This document shows, piece by piece, positions 25,937 through 37,970 of a DNA stretch of 64,000 nt. Every line of letters starts with the position of its first letter. The stretch's first letter is position 1. The DNA comes from Turnera subulata. Lineage: Eukaryota > Streptophyta > Magnoliopsida > Malpighiales > Passifloraceae. Under the pieces are notes generated by a model. That model did not search any database and had not been told where the DNA came from. It saw only the letters and a program-made list of their open reading frames with translations. The stretch is from contig JAKUCV010007524.1 of assembly GCA_028386065.3 (NCBI GenBank), positions 1 to 64,000 on the forward strand, in the 5' to 3' direction. The position numbers and the translations under genes were made by a program.

Positions 25937-25944
25937 ACTGCATA

Positions 25945-26869
25945 GGCTGAAAACCTTAAAAAAGTGGTCTTTGATTAAAACAAAATGATCGTTCTTACAG
26001 AAAAAAAGGTTGTCTTTTATATCAGCTCTGCTCAGATCGTAAACCAACTATTTTAACCAAATCATGGTACTGTAGAGATAAGAGAAGTCACAACGAATAT
26101 CCTTACTATTACAGTTCCAAAGAAATTTCAATTCATTAATCACAGGTACATAAAAGTAGACCTCGACAACTTTACTACAACTGTTTTCATATCGCAAATG
26201 ATTAGCACAGGCTAACTTCAGATTTGAGAGAAGAGTTGTTAGATACAAAGTTCATCCTTAGACCGACGCATCGTGGATTTCAAAAATGTTTCAACATCAA
26301 ATACGAGAAATGATAGTGTAAACTGATCAAAACTGTGAGGCCACGACTGAAGCAAAAGTTAAAGAGCGACACCAAATATACTTGTCTATTCTCCCAATAA
26401 GCGAGCAAGACAACATCGCTCGTTATACAGATATAATGGTTTACACTAATGTCAAGTTTCAATGCAATTGTGATATCAAGGAGAAGCACTAAAACACATG
26501 GGATATCTTGAAAGTGCAAGACAAGGAAGCAGACACTCCCCAGCGGAAGAGCTATCTCTAAAAACAAAATCAGAGTATAGATACTTGATAACTAGAAAAA
26601 AGAATTCACAATACAAGTTATTAAAGTTTTCCGCTGAGCTAAATAGAGATGTCCAAAAAGAAAGAAAAAAATCAAGTAAAAATTAACATATACAACACTA
26701 AATTTTCTCAACATACAAAATAATCGAACAGTGATCAGAAAAAAATGAATACAAAGATATTTTACCTCTCCAAGCAACTTATCTTTTTTCTGGTAACAGA
26801 AGCAGGAAAGATTGTATCTGCAGCTTTTTGCAGCCTCATAAACAGCAATCCAAATATGCATAGGTTATA
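25945..26869. other. 3' flank of the kinase gene
   Basis: AT-rich sequence downstream of the kinase stop codon on the minus strand, probably holding its 3' UTR in the part next to 26870. No other gene is seen. Confidence 0.5.
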
Positions 26870-29800
26870 CTATAAGCCGTCTCTCTCTTTAACCCGAGGA
26901 TTTTTATCTTTCTGTTTCTTTTTCTTTGGTGCACCAGCTCCAGCTGAGTCCATTAATGGGCCTGACCACGTCTGAATTGATGCTTTTGAATATGAGAAAT
27001 TTGTGGAACTAAATGGAACATCAGGCTGATAAAAAACTGGCTCAATGTGATGTGATGAACCAAGAGGATAACCAAGAGTCCCATCTTGGTGAGGCGGGGG
27101 AAATTTCTCGCTCTTGCTCTTTGCATTTGCATGTGTTATCAAACGCCGCCTCTGTGGGAACACATTAATTACAGCTAGAGGTTAGCTCAAGTTGTAAGAT
27201 TTTGTGAAGATTATAAAAATAATACGACTCTGATCCTTACAAGTGATGCATTATCAAGTCTAGCTTAGGAAGAAATGCAATATGGGAAGAAATGAGTCGT
27301 TTACGAATTGTAAAGGCTACAATGATAAATTTGATTCTTCCCACAAGGGACAGTTGCTCAAGGGATGTTCCCGAAAAGTCAAAGTTACTTTGCAAATTAC
27401 TTCCCTAGGAACCCTGACTAAATAACAGATCTTGTTCCTTTCCAATTGAGATTTCTCCATTTTGAATTTTTTTAAAATGAAAGAAATGGGATGTAAGCAA
27501 ACGAGTGAAAACAGCATAACCATGAGACACATTCAAGAGCAAGCAGCTTATCTGACGTACATCGAGATTTGCTTGAAGTTCTGCGTTTGCTTCTGGAGCT
27601 GGCATTGCCCTCACAGCTCGGTCTCTTGGACGTGACTTCTTCACACCATCAGCATTGGCCTTTCCAGCTGCTCGCAATCTATCATTATGAAGATTATCCC
27701 AATGTTAAAAATTTAGAGATAGATGCGGAAGAGAGAGGGTAGAGAGTAATAGAGGAACTAAATAAGTTGGAAATATAGAAGCTCATGCAAGCTGATTTCA
27801 GTTACAAGAAAGAGGATGACAGCTATTGCAGTAGAGGCAACTAAAAGATATGCAACTCCTCGCACAGACTGCTGGAAAGAAAACAAGAAAAAAAAAACTG
27901 TTTTGAAAACCTTAATTTATAGAAGTAAAATCAACATTGCAACTTTTTCTATGTGTTTTCTGCAATTCCATTTTATAGTATGATAAATAATTGCCATGCT
28001 TCTCAACAAAGCACTTCCAAACACAAAAAGAAACAGTGGATTCAAAAGTTATATTTTAGGGGAGTGAAGCAGGAGAGGCGAGACGGATAGATTCCCACCT
28101 TCTAGCTTCTTCGTCACGCAGTTTAGCATCCATTTCCTTGCTTGGAGGATATTTTGGAAGACTAGAAGGCTCACAGGCATAAGGCTTGGTGGTAAAGAAC
28201 TGCAAGGAGAAGAACAGCTAATCATAATGAGTACCATCCACAAAAACCTCTAAATGGAAGAAGTTGGAATATCTTTGCTAGCAGTTTTATGAAATGCAAT
28301 GAGATTTTCCATAAAAAGTAGGAATTCATGCTGGGATAACTGGTCAATAAAATTATTCAATCAGTTAAAATAGTTCAAGGTTGATGCTTAAACTGTGAAA
28401 CAAATTAAACAATAATGATAAAATTCAATTAACTACTGAATAACTTATATGGTTGCAATCAGCGGATATAAAGTATCCAAGTAAAACATTTTGCATTGAA
28501 CTAGAGAAGACAGAGATAAACAAACTCACTTCGCTCCTTAATGCTGCAGTAGCAGTTTGTCGTTCAGCAGGGTCAATGGCAAGAAGGGTCTCAATTAGTG
28601 GCAGTGATGATGGTGGAAAATCTTTAAAAGTCTCGGCTATGCACCGCTTGTATGATTGCTGGGGTTTAAATATCGTTGCATGGGGCAACTTTGACTTTTT
28701 CCAATACTCTTCAGAAGGAGAGCCACAGAGTTTAAAAATCTTGTGAAGTTGCTCCACCTATGCAAGGATAAAGGTTAAACCAAGAAACAGCTTCTATTAT
28801 TTTGACAATTATCAATTACTTTTAGCTGCTTCATCTACCATTAGGGATATCAGAAACACCAAGGCAATAAACACATGTATGTTCCAATTACTTTCAATGG
28901 AAGACCTAAAAACAACAGAAAACTATCGGAACAATGGCAAATACAACTAAGCAGCATTCTACAGCTGGCTAAAGCATCTTTGAGTGAAGTAAAAATGCAG
29001 TAAACAAATTCACCTCAGTGCGACCAGGCATTATAGGCTTCCCAGCCAACAACTCTGCAAGAATGCAACCAGCACTCCACAGATCCACCCCAACACCATA
29101 GTCAGTAGCCCCAAGAAGAAGCTCCGGGGGTCGATACCACAATGTGACCACCCTACTAGTCATAGGCTGCTTGTGATTAGGGTCAAAAAAGGAGGCCAAC
29201 CCAAAATCAGCAATCCTAAGCACTCCATCATTGCCAATAAGAAGATTCGACCCCTTAATATCTCGATGCAGGACATGGCGATTGTGACAATGTTCGAGGC
29301 CAGATAACAACTGGTGCATGTAACACTTAACCTGCGACATAAATTTAGTCACACACACATACACACACACGATGCATCAGCCAATCTTACACACAGTAAA
29401 GCCTAGCAAGCTGATTATTGCAACAAATTTTACCAACCTGAGGCTCTGTGAACTTGATATTTGGGCTAGCTGCAAGTCCCGCCAAGTCATGCTCCATGTA
29501 TTCAAACACGAGGTACAAACTACAAGACATCCTCGAAGTCACCAAACCTTCTAATTTAACCACATTTGGATGATCCAAGCGCCGCAAGATCAAAATCTCT
29601 CTAGCCATGAACTTGACGCTCTCTGGCTCCAGATTATCAAACCGAACCTTCTTCAATGCAACAATCTTCCCCGTCAAAGCATCCCTAGCTTTGTACACAT
29701 TACTATACGTACCTTGTCCAATCTAAAAACATGAAACCAAAAAAACCCATAAAAAACATTTAAACAACACTTGCAGTAGTGACTCTAATCAAAGAAACTG

Positions 29801-30247
29801 AACTAAACTATACTAAACGGAACTCCCTCTTTTTTTAATCCAAATATTTGTTCTTCTTACCTTATCAAGCTTCTCAAAAGTGTCAGCTCGGCGCGGGGTC
29901 CATCCATTGATAGCTTCGCCAGCCACGGCGGAGAGCCAGGCGGGCCATCCGGCGGCGACCTGTTCCCCTTGCACGTGCTTAGGAGGGTTGCTCAACCTCG
30001 GATTAGGCTTCGACGACCTCCTCTTCTCCCTATGCCGACGCGCACTCCTCCCTCCCTCCTCCTCCCCTTCCCGCTTCTCCCCCTCCTCCCTCGCCGCCCC
30101 ATTCCTCACCTCCGCCCCACCACCACCGCCACCAGCAGAAGCAGCATTCCCCTCCCCCTGCTTCGAAACCCTAACTCTCTCCTCTCCTGCCGCCTCCGCC
30201 GCCGCGGCTCTCTTCGGATTCACCTCTTTTCCGAACACGCACCCCAT
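26870..30247 (-). CDS. Myristoylated CDK-like Ser/Thr kinase
   Basis: This is a plant CDK-like kinase of the At1g54610/IBS1 type, 572 residues. Exons on the minus strand are 30247-29861, 29722-29438, 29331-29014, 28757-28530, 28199-28099, 27678-27561 and 27151-26870 (1,719 bases in frame). The N-terminus MGCVFGKE is a classic N-myristoylation signal with a palmitoylatable Cys3, so membrane attachment is likely. Residues ~10-110 are a Gly/Glu/Arg-rich spacer from GC-rich DNA. The kinase domain spans about 125-410: GQGTYSNV at 131-138, the lysine of ALKK at ~153, HRDIKGSNLL with Asp248, DFG at 266-268, then WYRPPELLLG. The residues for an active kinase are all present. The C-terminal ~130 residues are basic and unstructured, with a KKKKQKDK patch near the end. 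The substrate and cyclin partner cannot be read from the sequence. Confidence 0.93.
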
Positions 30248-30773
30248 TGCTCACCCCTCATTTACACACTCCTCCTCCCATTCTACTCAAGCTCATTTCT
30301 TTTGGTAGAGAAAAAAAAAAACCCAAAAACCCTAGCAAAAGAAGAGGGAGTGTGGATTAATTAGGTAGAGAGGGAGAAAGAGGTGGCTTTTGCAAGACAA
30401 AAGGGGAAGCCAAAGTAATGATTTGGAGTTGCCCACAATTTCTCAAGTAAAGAAAAACAAAAAACAAACAAAAAAGGAATTGCACTCTTTCTTTTCGTTT
30501 TCCTTTTACTTATGTTTTGTTAGTTGGATTAACAAGATTTGTAGTAGAGGAAGAATGTTTAGACAGAGATTTGTGGATCTGTTTTTTTTCTACTTCTACT
30601 ATTTTTCCACTACTACAACTACTGCCGTCACTGTCTGATTTCTAGTCCTTTGTGTTCTTGACTCTTTTCAGCGATCACTGTGGACCAGTGCGAGTGATAT
30701 TTATTTAACGGGTTTTTTATAACAGCAGTAGGATTCTACTATTCCGTGCCAGGAAAACCCAATGAGGGTCTGC

Positions 30774-30792
30774 CACGTGGAGAAGTCACGTG
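30774..30792. promoter_or_regulatory. Paired G-boxes upstream of the kinase gene
   Basis: Two perfect CACGTG cores at 30774-30779 and 30787-30792 start 13 bases apart, 530-545 bases upstream of the kinase start. Close G-box pairs are typical of ABRE/bZIP-type control regions. Activity is inferred only. Confidence 0.4.
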
Positions 30793-33245
30793 ACTTGGAT
30801 GTTGGCCTTAAACGTTTACGTTATTTTGCTATTGAGGTGGCTATGTATGATTGGGTGATATGGTAACTGGCGTGAGGTGGGGGGAGTTAGGTCCTTGTCC
30901 ATTTAGGTATTGACAATTATGTAGAATGTTGTCCACAGTTGTATAAAGTGGAATTTTGTTAATAATTGTTGGCTTGTTGTTTGTGTGCCTGTTGGCCACC
31001 CCGTGATGTAAATGAATTTGGCACTGCATAAAATGGTTAGAACTGTAGAAAATTGGAGAGTTGTTGTGTGTCACTTACTGCGTTTATTTTGCTTGTTGGT
31101 TATGAATAATAATTACTCAAGATTTGTTAAAAAAACACAATGGAAGAAGAAAAATTAAAAAAATTGGTTGTGCTAATATGCACATTCCATGACGTTAAGT
31201 TCATTGATTTTTGGACCACAATGGGGAGTAGTTGGATTGGTAAGATATTGAGATTTGGACTGTACTTGTATATATTTAATGCAATGCTTTACTTGAGATC
31301 TGCAGCTGGTTGAAGTCGGTCCTCTAAATATGATATCCAAGGGATCCTCCCATTTAGTATTGTACTTAGAATTACTAAAAAAATGAGTACTAAGAGGAAA
31401 GGAAACAACTAGAGATCATAAATGACCAGAAAAATGATAAAACTGGACGAGTACACATCCTGTACAAATTGGGTAAAAAGAAGAATTCAGGAGTGGGCGA
31501 CCCATTTAGTGGTTTTTACCAAATCCTTTAATGAAAGAGAATAATCATGTCAAACTTTTACATGTCACTATGATAAAGCTCATTATGCCCGTTTTCACGA
31601 GCTCTCTTTTTCAAGGGAAAATGGTATTATTAGTGCATGAAAGAATGATATGGGTCACATAGATGGCGATTTGCTGGAGCCTAGACGTGTATGTATATAC
31701 CAAGCTCCAGACACATGCATATGGGCCACACAGTACGTAGGGCATATTTAATCCATGGAGCAGGGAAGCATAAATGGTCATGTCGTTTTGTAAATGGGCG
31801 ACATAATTGACTTTATTGGGCATCTTTGTTTCCCAGATGCACAAGCCAAAAAATCACAAGTGATTTGTCATGGAGAGCAGATAGGGAAAATATAGCATGC
31901 TCGCTCCATCTGTTCTTCTGTTTTTTACTCATTGTGGAGGATTAATTAATACATTGTAAGTCGAAACGCAGGGACTAGGAATGTCAATGCAAGGTTGTTA
32001 AGATAGGTAAGCATTTGTTGACCCGCTGACGATTATGAACAAACCAATTAACTGATTAAGTTACAACAGCAAAATACAAAAAAATCGTTAATTACCTGCC
32101 ACAAGCTGCACCCTGGTATCCCAAATAGTAGATAACGTTGGCAAATAAAATTTTAAATGTTCATCGTTAACGATTAGTTATTTTAGGCGTATCTGGTAGA
32201 AGTTTTAGTTGAAACCTTAAGTCGTAGCCCAAAAAAAATCAAAGTCTCCCTCCCTCCTGGTTTCTTTTTTCTAATTAACTTTCTAGGAATTGTAATTTTT
32301 TTTCAAATTAATTGTGGTTATTAAAATCCAAAATAGTAATGATTACTTCATTTTTAAAATATTACGTGCATTAGTAAGTAATATATAAGTAGAAATATTT
32401 TACATTTGATAAATAATTATTTAAAAGAAAAATAATATAGTGAAATGACATTATTATTCTTAAAATCTAGATTACTTTTGCTATTATATGATTGTATGCG
32501 TGTAAAAACCTTAAACCACACTCAAAACTGAACCGGAGGGAATATATTTGTTTATGCTTCGACGAGACTTAATATTTGCATATTTAGGAAGGCAAATCTA
32601 AGTAAATGTTGGAACTTGGAAATAGATGCGTTTGAATATGATTGGTTAGGTTAAACATCACGTCATGTATGAAGGGTTAATACTTGGTGTAAATGAATGT
32701 ATGTTTGAGAAGTAGTTTACTTTTTTGGTAGAACAGTAGTTTTTTCATGTTAGTGCAAGAATACGTAAGCAATCTTTCCATGGCGACGGGTGGTGATGGG
32801 CACCTGATGGCGCTCATTTTTATGACATACCGAACTTGCGCGATTTCTTCATCCATTCCAAAGATAGAGGTCATTTGAAGATAATGTTATCCATTATGAA
32901 TGCTGTAATTTAAAGATTCTATTTATTTTTGAATCTCAAATTGGGTAGACTGTATTCATGTTGGAATCTATTAATCACTCGGCTTTGTAAATTAAGCCAC
33001 CTTAATAGAAAAAGGGGGAAGGAAGTTTATTTTCTTTGCTTGCAAGCCACAACATTGATCTAAACAAACTTTAGACTTACTTATGTCTTGATAAATTTAC
33101 ATGTTGTTGTCATTGTTTTTTTTCTAATTTTTTCTTTTTATGAAAGTTGTTGTTCGTTATCTATCCCTTCTTGATTCCCGTAGGATGACTCAAATCTGTG
33201 TCACTTGGTTGATGTAGATAATTTTGTTTGTTAGAATTTAACCTA
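30793..33245. other. Intergenic, no supported gene
   Basis: AT-rich DNA with stops in all frames. No gene, RNA gene or clear repeat was recognised. It ends at the left target duplication of the MULE-like foldback element. Confidence 0.55.
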
Positions 33246-33254
33246 TTTAATTAA

Positions 33255-34400
33255 GGTGAATGATTCGGTGCTGCCCCTTGATGGGTATGCACAGTACATA
33301 CCCCACGTGGCGAATTCTTATAGGGCCACATGGCATATTTTTTTCTATCTTGGAAAATTGAAAAATATTTTTAATAAATATTATTCTTATTTATGAAGTC
33401 CCTTAAGTTTTAAAGATTGTTAAATATATCCTAATTTACACCTACCTCTTAACGGAACAACTCCCTGTTTCAAACATTTAAAACAAAATCAAGCTCTGTT
33501 TGAATCCCTAATTCCTAAATCCCCTCTCCTCTATACTAAAGCAATCAACTCAACACCCACGAGATAAACCAAATCCCTAACTCCAAAAATAAAATTAAAA
33601 TCCCTAGCACCTATTCCTCAATATCCTCTTCCCTTTCCTCGCTTATAAGAAGCTATACTCCAACAACAACCAGAGTTGCCTGAAATCATAAAAGGAGTAT
33701 AATTTTTACAATAAAAATAGTACCAACAAGACCCCATCTTCTTCTCCCCCTTCTTTCACTTGTGCTTAAAAGACAAACAGAACCCACTTCATATTCCAAC
33801 CGAGGCACCATAAGGAAGCCACCTTTAGGCGGCCAGATGCTCAAAGCTTGCATTTTTGTGACGAATTCAGCAGCGAAGAGAAAAACCCAGGTGCAAAATC
33901 ATGCTAAAGAACAAGAAAACATGCTACCCCCCCTCATTCTAGAAGCTCCACAACAGTATCTACCTCACATACAATAGAAAGAACAAGAACTGCAAAACCA
34001 AATTCCTCACGAAGGGAGGAAAGGAAGAGGATATTGAGGAGTAGGTGCCAGGGATTTCAACTTTTATTTTTGGAGCTAGGGATTTGGTTTATCTCGTGGG
34101 TATTGAGTTGATTGTTTTAGTATAGAGGAAAGGGGATTTAGGAATTATAGATTGAAACAGAGCTTCATTTTGATTTAAATGTTTAACAGGGAGTTGTTCC
34201 GTTAAGAGCTAGGTGTGAATTAGGATATATTTAACAATCTTTAAAACTTAAGGGACTTCATAAATAAGAATAATATTTATTAAAAATATTTTTCAATTTT
34301 CCAAGGTGGAAAAGAATATACCATGTGGCCCTATAAGAATTTGCCACGTAGGGTATGTACTGGTGCATATCCATCAATGGGCAGCACCGAATCATTCACC
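33255..34400. mobile_element. MULE-like foldback element with 9-bp TSD
   Basis: The insert is 1,146 bases and is mostly two long inverted arms, about 33255-33640 and 34014-34400. They match at roughly nine bases in ten by eye, starting from GGTGAATGATTCGGTGCTGC at each end. The nonamer TTTAATTAA flanks it on both sides (33246-33254 and 34401-34409) without a mismatch. Long inverted arms with a 9-base duplication are the mark of Mutator-like elements. The ~370-base centre has no transposase; a 71-codon open frame in it resembles nothing I know. The right end is 510 bases from the start codon of the Rossmann gene, so the element forms part of its upstream region. Arms contain CACGTGG and could carry regulatory sites. 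Confidence 0.88.
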
Positions 34401-34528
34401 TTTAATTAAACATCTCACTTTCACACCAACAATCCACTTAGCTATTCCAAAAAAGAAAAAAACACTCTTATCGGAAAGAGAAGGTAGAAAAAAAAAATGA
34501 TAAATGACAGGCTGAAGTCCTATCAAAG

Positions 34529-34680
34529 CGACGTCATTTAGAGGAAAAAGCTTAGTAAACGACGTCGTCTTTTGAAGTCAACCATCAGGCTCGATCAAGA
34601 TAAAACCGTCCGCACAATCAACGGTGTGATCGCCCGCCAAGCAAAGCCCAAAAATAACAAAACCATTCTCCACCACGTGT
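34529..34680. promoter_or_regulatory. bZIP-type motif cluster before the Rossmann gene
   Basis: GACGTCA near 34530, GACGTC at 34561-34566 and CACGTG at 34674-34679 lie 230-380 bases upstream of the start codon. All three contain the ACGT core bound by plant bZIP factors. The cluster may drive the gene, but this rests on motifs only. Confidence 0.35.
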
Positions 34681-34910
34681 CATCCTATTAGCAGATCAAA
34701 ATAAGACATCTCCAGAAGCTGATCTTCCCCATCTGTCTCCTTGATCCTCTGCACCCAAACCGAGCACAAGCAGAAAAACACAACAGCATTAAATATACAT
34801 AAAAACCAAAAAAAAGAAAAGAAATTAAAGTCTCCCATTTCGAGAGAATCCAATCACCATCATCTCCAAAAGTCCATACCGTCCTGTAATGTTATAACAC
34901 ACAAAATATA

Positions 34911-37568
34911 ATGGGAACCATTTCCGTGTGGAGTAGTACTTGTCCATTTAACACCTCTATTGTTGTTGTTTCTAATAAGCTCTCTCCTCTACAAAGCTCT
35001 TTCCCATTTCTGCCTTTGCACAGAAACAACTCAACAACCAATACCAGACTACTAAGGTTTTCCACTTCTTTATCTTCATCGTCAATGGCCACTCCTCTTC
35101 AAGTCTCTGCATCCTCTGTTATTGGTACTTTTTTTATGTGTTGGGTACTTGGTGTTATTTTCTGGGTGTGTTTTGTTTTGTTTATATTGCGATTCTCTTG
35201 GTTGTTGGACTTGAAAAAGGTGCAACGAATAAGGAGAAAGGGAATGCTTCTTCTGGTGCTGTGGGCGAGAATGATCTGTTGATTGTGGGGCCTGGTGTTC
35301 TTGGTCGTTTGGTGGCAGAGAAATGGCGCCAGGTAGTGTTTTTGAATTATACGACTTTATGGTTTTGGTGTTATTGAAAGGTTGACTTTGCTGCAGCTAT
35401 TGAACTGATTGTGTTGTAAAGTTGGAAACTTTGCCGTCATGTACATGGGCTGCAAAAGATTAGTGGTGCTTCTGGTTTTGACTTGCTTGAAATTGATGTC
35501 TTTTTCTTAGTCTGAATATCTGGAGAATTAAAGGTTGTTTTGTTGTTCAATAGGAACATCCAGATTGCCAGATTTATGGGCAGACAGTGACTACAGATCA
35601 CCATGAGGAATTGATCAATATGGGCATCAATCCATCCTTGAAAGGGGTTCAATCAGCTAATCGGTATCCTTACGTCATTTTCTGCGCCCCTCCCTCTCGA
35701 AGCTCAGATTATCCCGGTGATGTCAGGTAATCAATATGAGAATAGTTGTTTCTCGATGGTTGTTGATGTATTCGAGAATATTGTTGTTGTGTAAAAGCAG
35801 ATAGAATTTGGTCTTGGTGAATCTTCATTCTGTCGGGGGAACTTCACAGATTGATTTTATAGTAGTTCTTTCGTGGTCGAGTATGGGAAACAACTTCTTG
35901 TTTTTTTATTCCTTCACAGCTTACATTTTCATTTTCTTATTTGTGCATTGAATCTGAGCTGCTTGTCTCAACTGGGCAATCTTTTGTATGGATTACTTGA
36001 GTTAGGTAGTCAACGTAGGAAAAGTATAGATATATGATTGATATGCTCGATTTCCCTTCTTGTATACGGTTGTTCCTGATCATGGACGACGCAGGGATGC
36101 TGCTTTGAGCTGGAATGGGGAAGGTGGTTTCTTGTTTACTTCGAGCTCTGCACCATACGATCGCTTTGACAATGGACCATGCAATGAGGTGATATTCTAG
36201 AGTGATATATTATATACTTCTAACATAACTTGGATTACATTCTGGTAATATCACTTATCTGCCTTTATCTCTTGGCTCAGATTAGGATTTCTATTTTCCC
36301 TTGCCCATGTTTGAGATGCAAACTCGTCTTTTAAATGCATTCTGTCATTTGGTTCAAAGTTATGTCAAATGGGAGACTCCTTTGTCTTCTCCATTCATGC
36401 GTATAATCCGACTTATGAAGCATTTCTATCCTTCTTGTAGAATCTCATTATGCTTTTGTGCAGGACTCTCCAATTGTTCCGATGGGGAGGAGCCCCAGAA
36501 CAGACGTCCTTCTAAAAGCAGAGAAGGTGGTGCTGGAGAGTGGTGGTTCTGTTGTTAGATTGGCGGGACTCTATATATCCTTTTTTAGATAGTGAGAGTT
36601 ATGTAAAACTAAAGTTAGGTTTAGGACTGTGTGATAGGTTTTGACTTTTCATGAACTTTCCCTTTACTGGCTATACAAAGCAGATAGAGGTGCCCATACT
36701 TACTGGCTGCAGAAGGGGACGGTTGACGTTCGTCCAGACCATATCCTGAATCTCATTCACTATGAGGTGAAGGCTTAATTCTTCTCCTTTCATCACTTCT
36801 ACTGTGTGTCCCCTATGCATCAAGTTTTTCATTTGTTCTTATCCGGCTGTTAGCTTTGCATCCATAAGCTTATATAATCCAATGATATTTTCATTTTTGG
36901 ATCATCTAGAATTCTCAAGATGGTAATTGATTCTTCATTACTTACGTTTGATCTTTCTCTCATTATATGTTCCCTATCCCATGATTAGGTCTTGTGATGT
37001 TCTGCTATAAAGTTGGCATTTCTTTTATCTTATGTTTTCCTTTAATAGGATGCTGCTTCCCTAGCCATTGCAATCTTGAAGAAAAAGTTCCGAGGTCGAA
37101 TTTTTTTAGGCTGTGACAATCATCCAGTATCAAGGTACGATAAGTGTGGAAAATTTGAGGTTCTGGACAGGAAAGTGAAATTTCACATCTAACTGGCTCT
37201 CTTTTGATGGGGTTTTCTGTACGCACGTTGCAGGCAGGAAGTGATGGACTTGGTTGCTAAAAGTGGGAAATTCAGCAAAAAGTTTGAGGGCTTTACAGGC
37301 AAGCTCTTTTTTGTTGCATGACAAATTGTGGTCCAGATCAAGGACCTACCAGTTTGACTACTTCTGTTACTTGCCATTTCCTTGTTAAATTGCCTAGGTC
37401 TGAAGAACTTAATTTGGCATTTATTCGCAGAACTTTCACTTAGCCATTGTTAATGCAGGAACCAGTGATCCTTTAGGTAAGAAGCTAGACAACACAAAGA
37501 CTCGCGAAGAAGTCGGTTGGGAACCAAAATACCGCAGTTTCGCCCATTTTCTTGGGGTCTCTGAATAA
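34911..37568 (+). CDS. Plastid-type NAD(P)-binding Rossmann protein
   Basis: This is a short-chain/epimerase-like NAD(P)-binding protein of unknown substrate, 351 residues, like plant homologues annotated only as Rossmann-fold proteins and distantly like bacterial YeeZ. Exons are 34911-35124, 35220-35332, 35554-35726, 36095-36188, 36464-36574, 36677-36766, 37049-37134, 37234-37298 and 37459-37568 (1,056 bases). Residues 1 to ~70 are Ser/Thr-rich with almost no acids and look like a chloroplast transit peptide. LLIVGPGVLGRLVA places the dinucleotide loop GPGVLG at 95-100. Later landmarks are FTSSSAPYD, SVVRLAGLYK, DRGAHTYWLQKG and the end REEVGWEPKYRSF. Two introns are non-canonical: 36575-36676 is AT-AC, and 37299-37458 starts with GC. 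Both are needed to keep the frame. A second in-frame ATG at 35085 would give a form lacking most of the transit peptide. Confidence 0.9.
36575..36676 (+). other. U12-type AT-AC intron
   Basis: The donor ATATCCTT matches the minor-spliceosome AT-AC consensus at all eight bases. The intron ends CTATAC. TTCCCTTTAC ends at 36667 and resembles the U12 branch motif TTCCTTRAY, with its A (36666) 10 bases from the end. Removing this 102-base piece joins GGA-CTC-TAT to AAA-GCA-GAT in frame. No GT-AG pair nearby does so. Confidence 0.85.
37299..37458 (+). other. GC-AG intron
   Basis: The upstream exon ends TTTACAG, followed by GCAAGC in place of a GT donor; the acceptor is ATGCAG. Splicing here rebuilds the frame FTGTSDPLGKK. 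No GT close by gives an open join. The strong match of the exon end to CAG fits known GC-AG introns, which need a good upstream exon match. Confidence 0.75.
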
Positions 37569-37634
37569 ATTATATGACCCAATAACTCACGGGAAGGACT
37601 ATTTGGCGCAAAGAATACCTTCTACGGTGCTGCA

Positions 37635-37970
37635 GATCCCTCATGCATTTGTTCATAAACCTTTTTCTGCTAATTCTTGATGCAGCACACGCTCAACTTG
37701 CACAGAATGACGTGAAATATCAAACTTTGGCAAATATCCTGTGTTCTCAATATATGTTACTCTTTAATCATAAATTATGTAACTTATGCAGGTGACCGTG
37801 TCCTTGTACATCCATTGATGTATGGTTTGGGATTTGAGAATACAACATATAAAGGCATTGATTGTGCAGAAGTACTTATATATTTATCGATTCTTTTCTT
37901 CCTGCTCCCCTTCTTTGGACGATAATTTGGTTAATGACGGGAAAACCGAAGTCCATAGTTGGAACTTGTC
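37635..37970. repeat. Duplicated segment X, copy 1
   Basis: This lies just after the Rossmann gene and is repeated at 44606-44940 with scattered differences. Shared blocks include GATGCAGCACACGCTCAACT and GTGTCCTTGTACATCCATTG. I find no convincing coding frame shared by the two copies. It may be the 3' flank of the Rossmann gene that was carried along when the downstream array was duplicated. Confidence 0.75.

Noticed and set aside
29880..30364. Open frames on the plus strand opposite the kinase first exon
   Set aside because: Shadows of the GC-rich first exon of the kinase. They are Pro/Ser-rich by reverse complement of the Gly/Glu/Arg codons.
33762..33977. 71-codon open frame in the centre of the foldback MULE
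   Set aside because: No match to a transposase or plant family that I know. Could be captured DNA, but there is no evidence.
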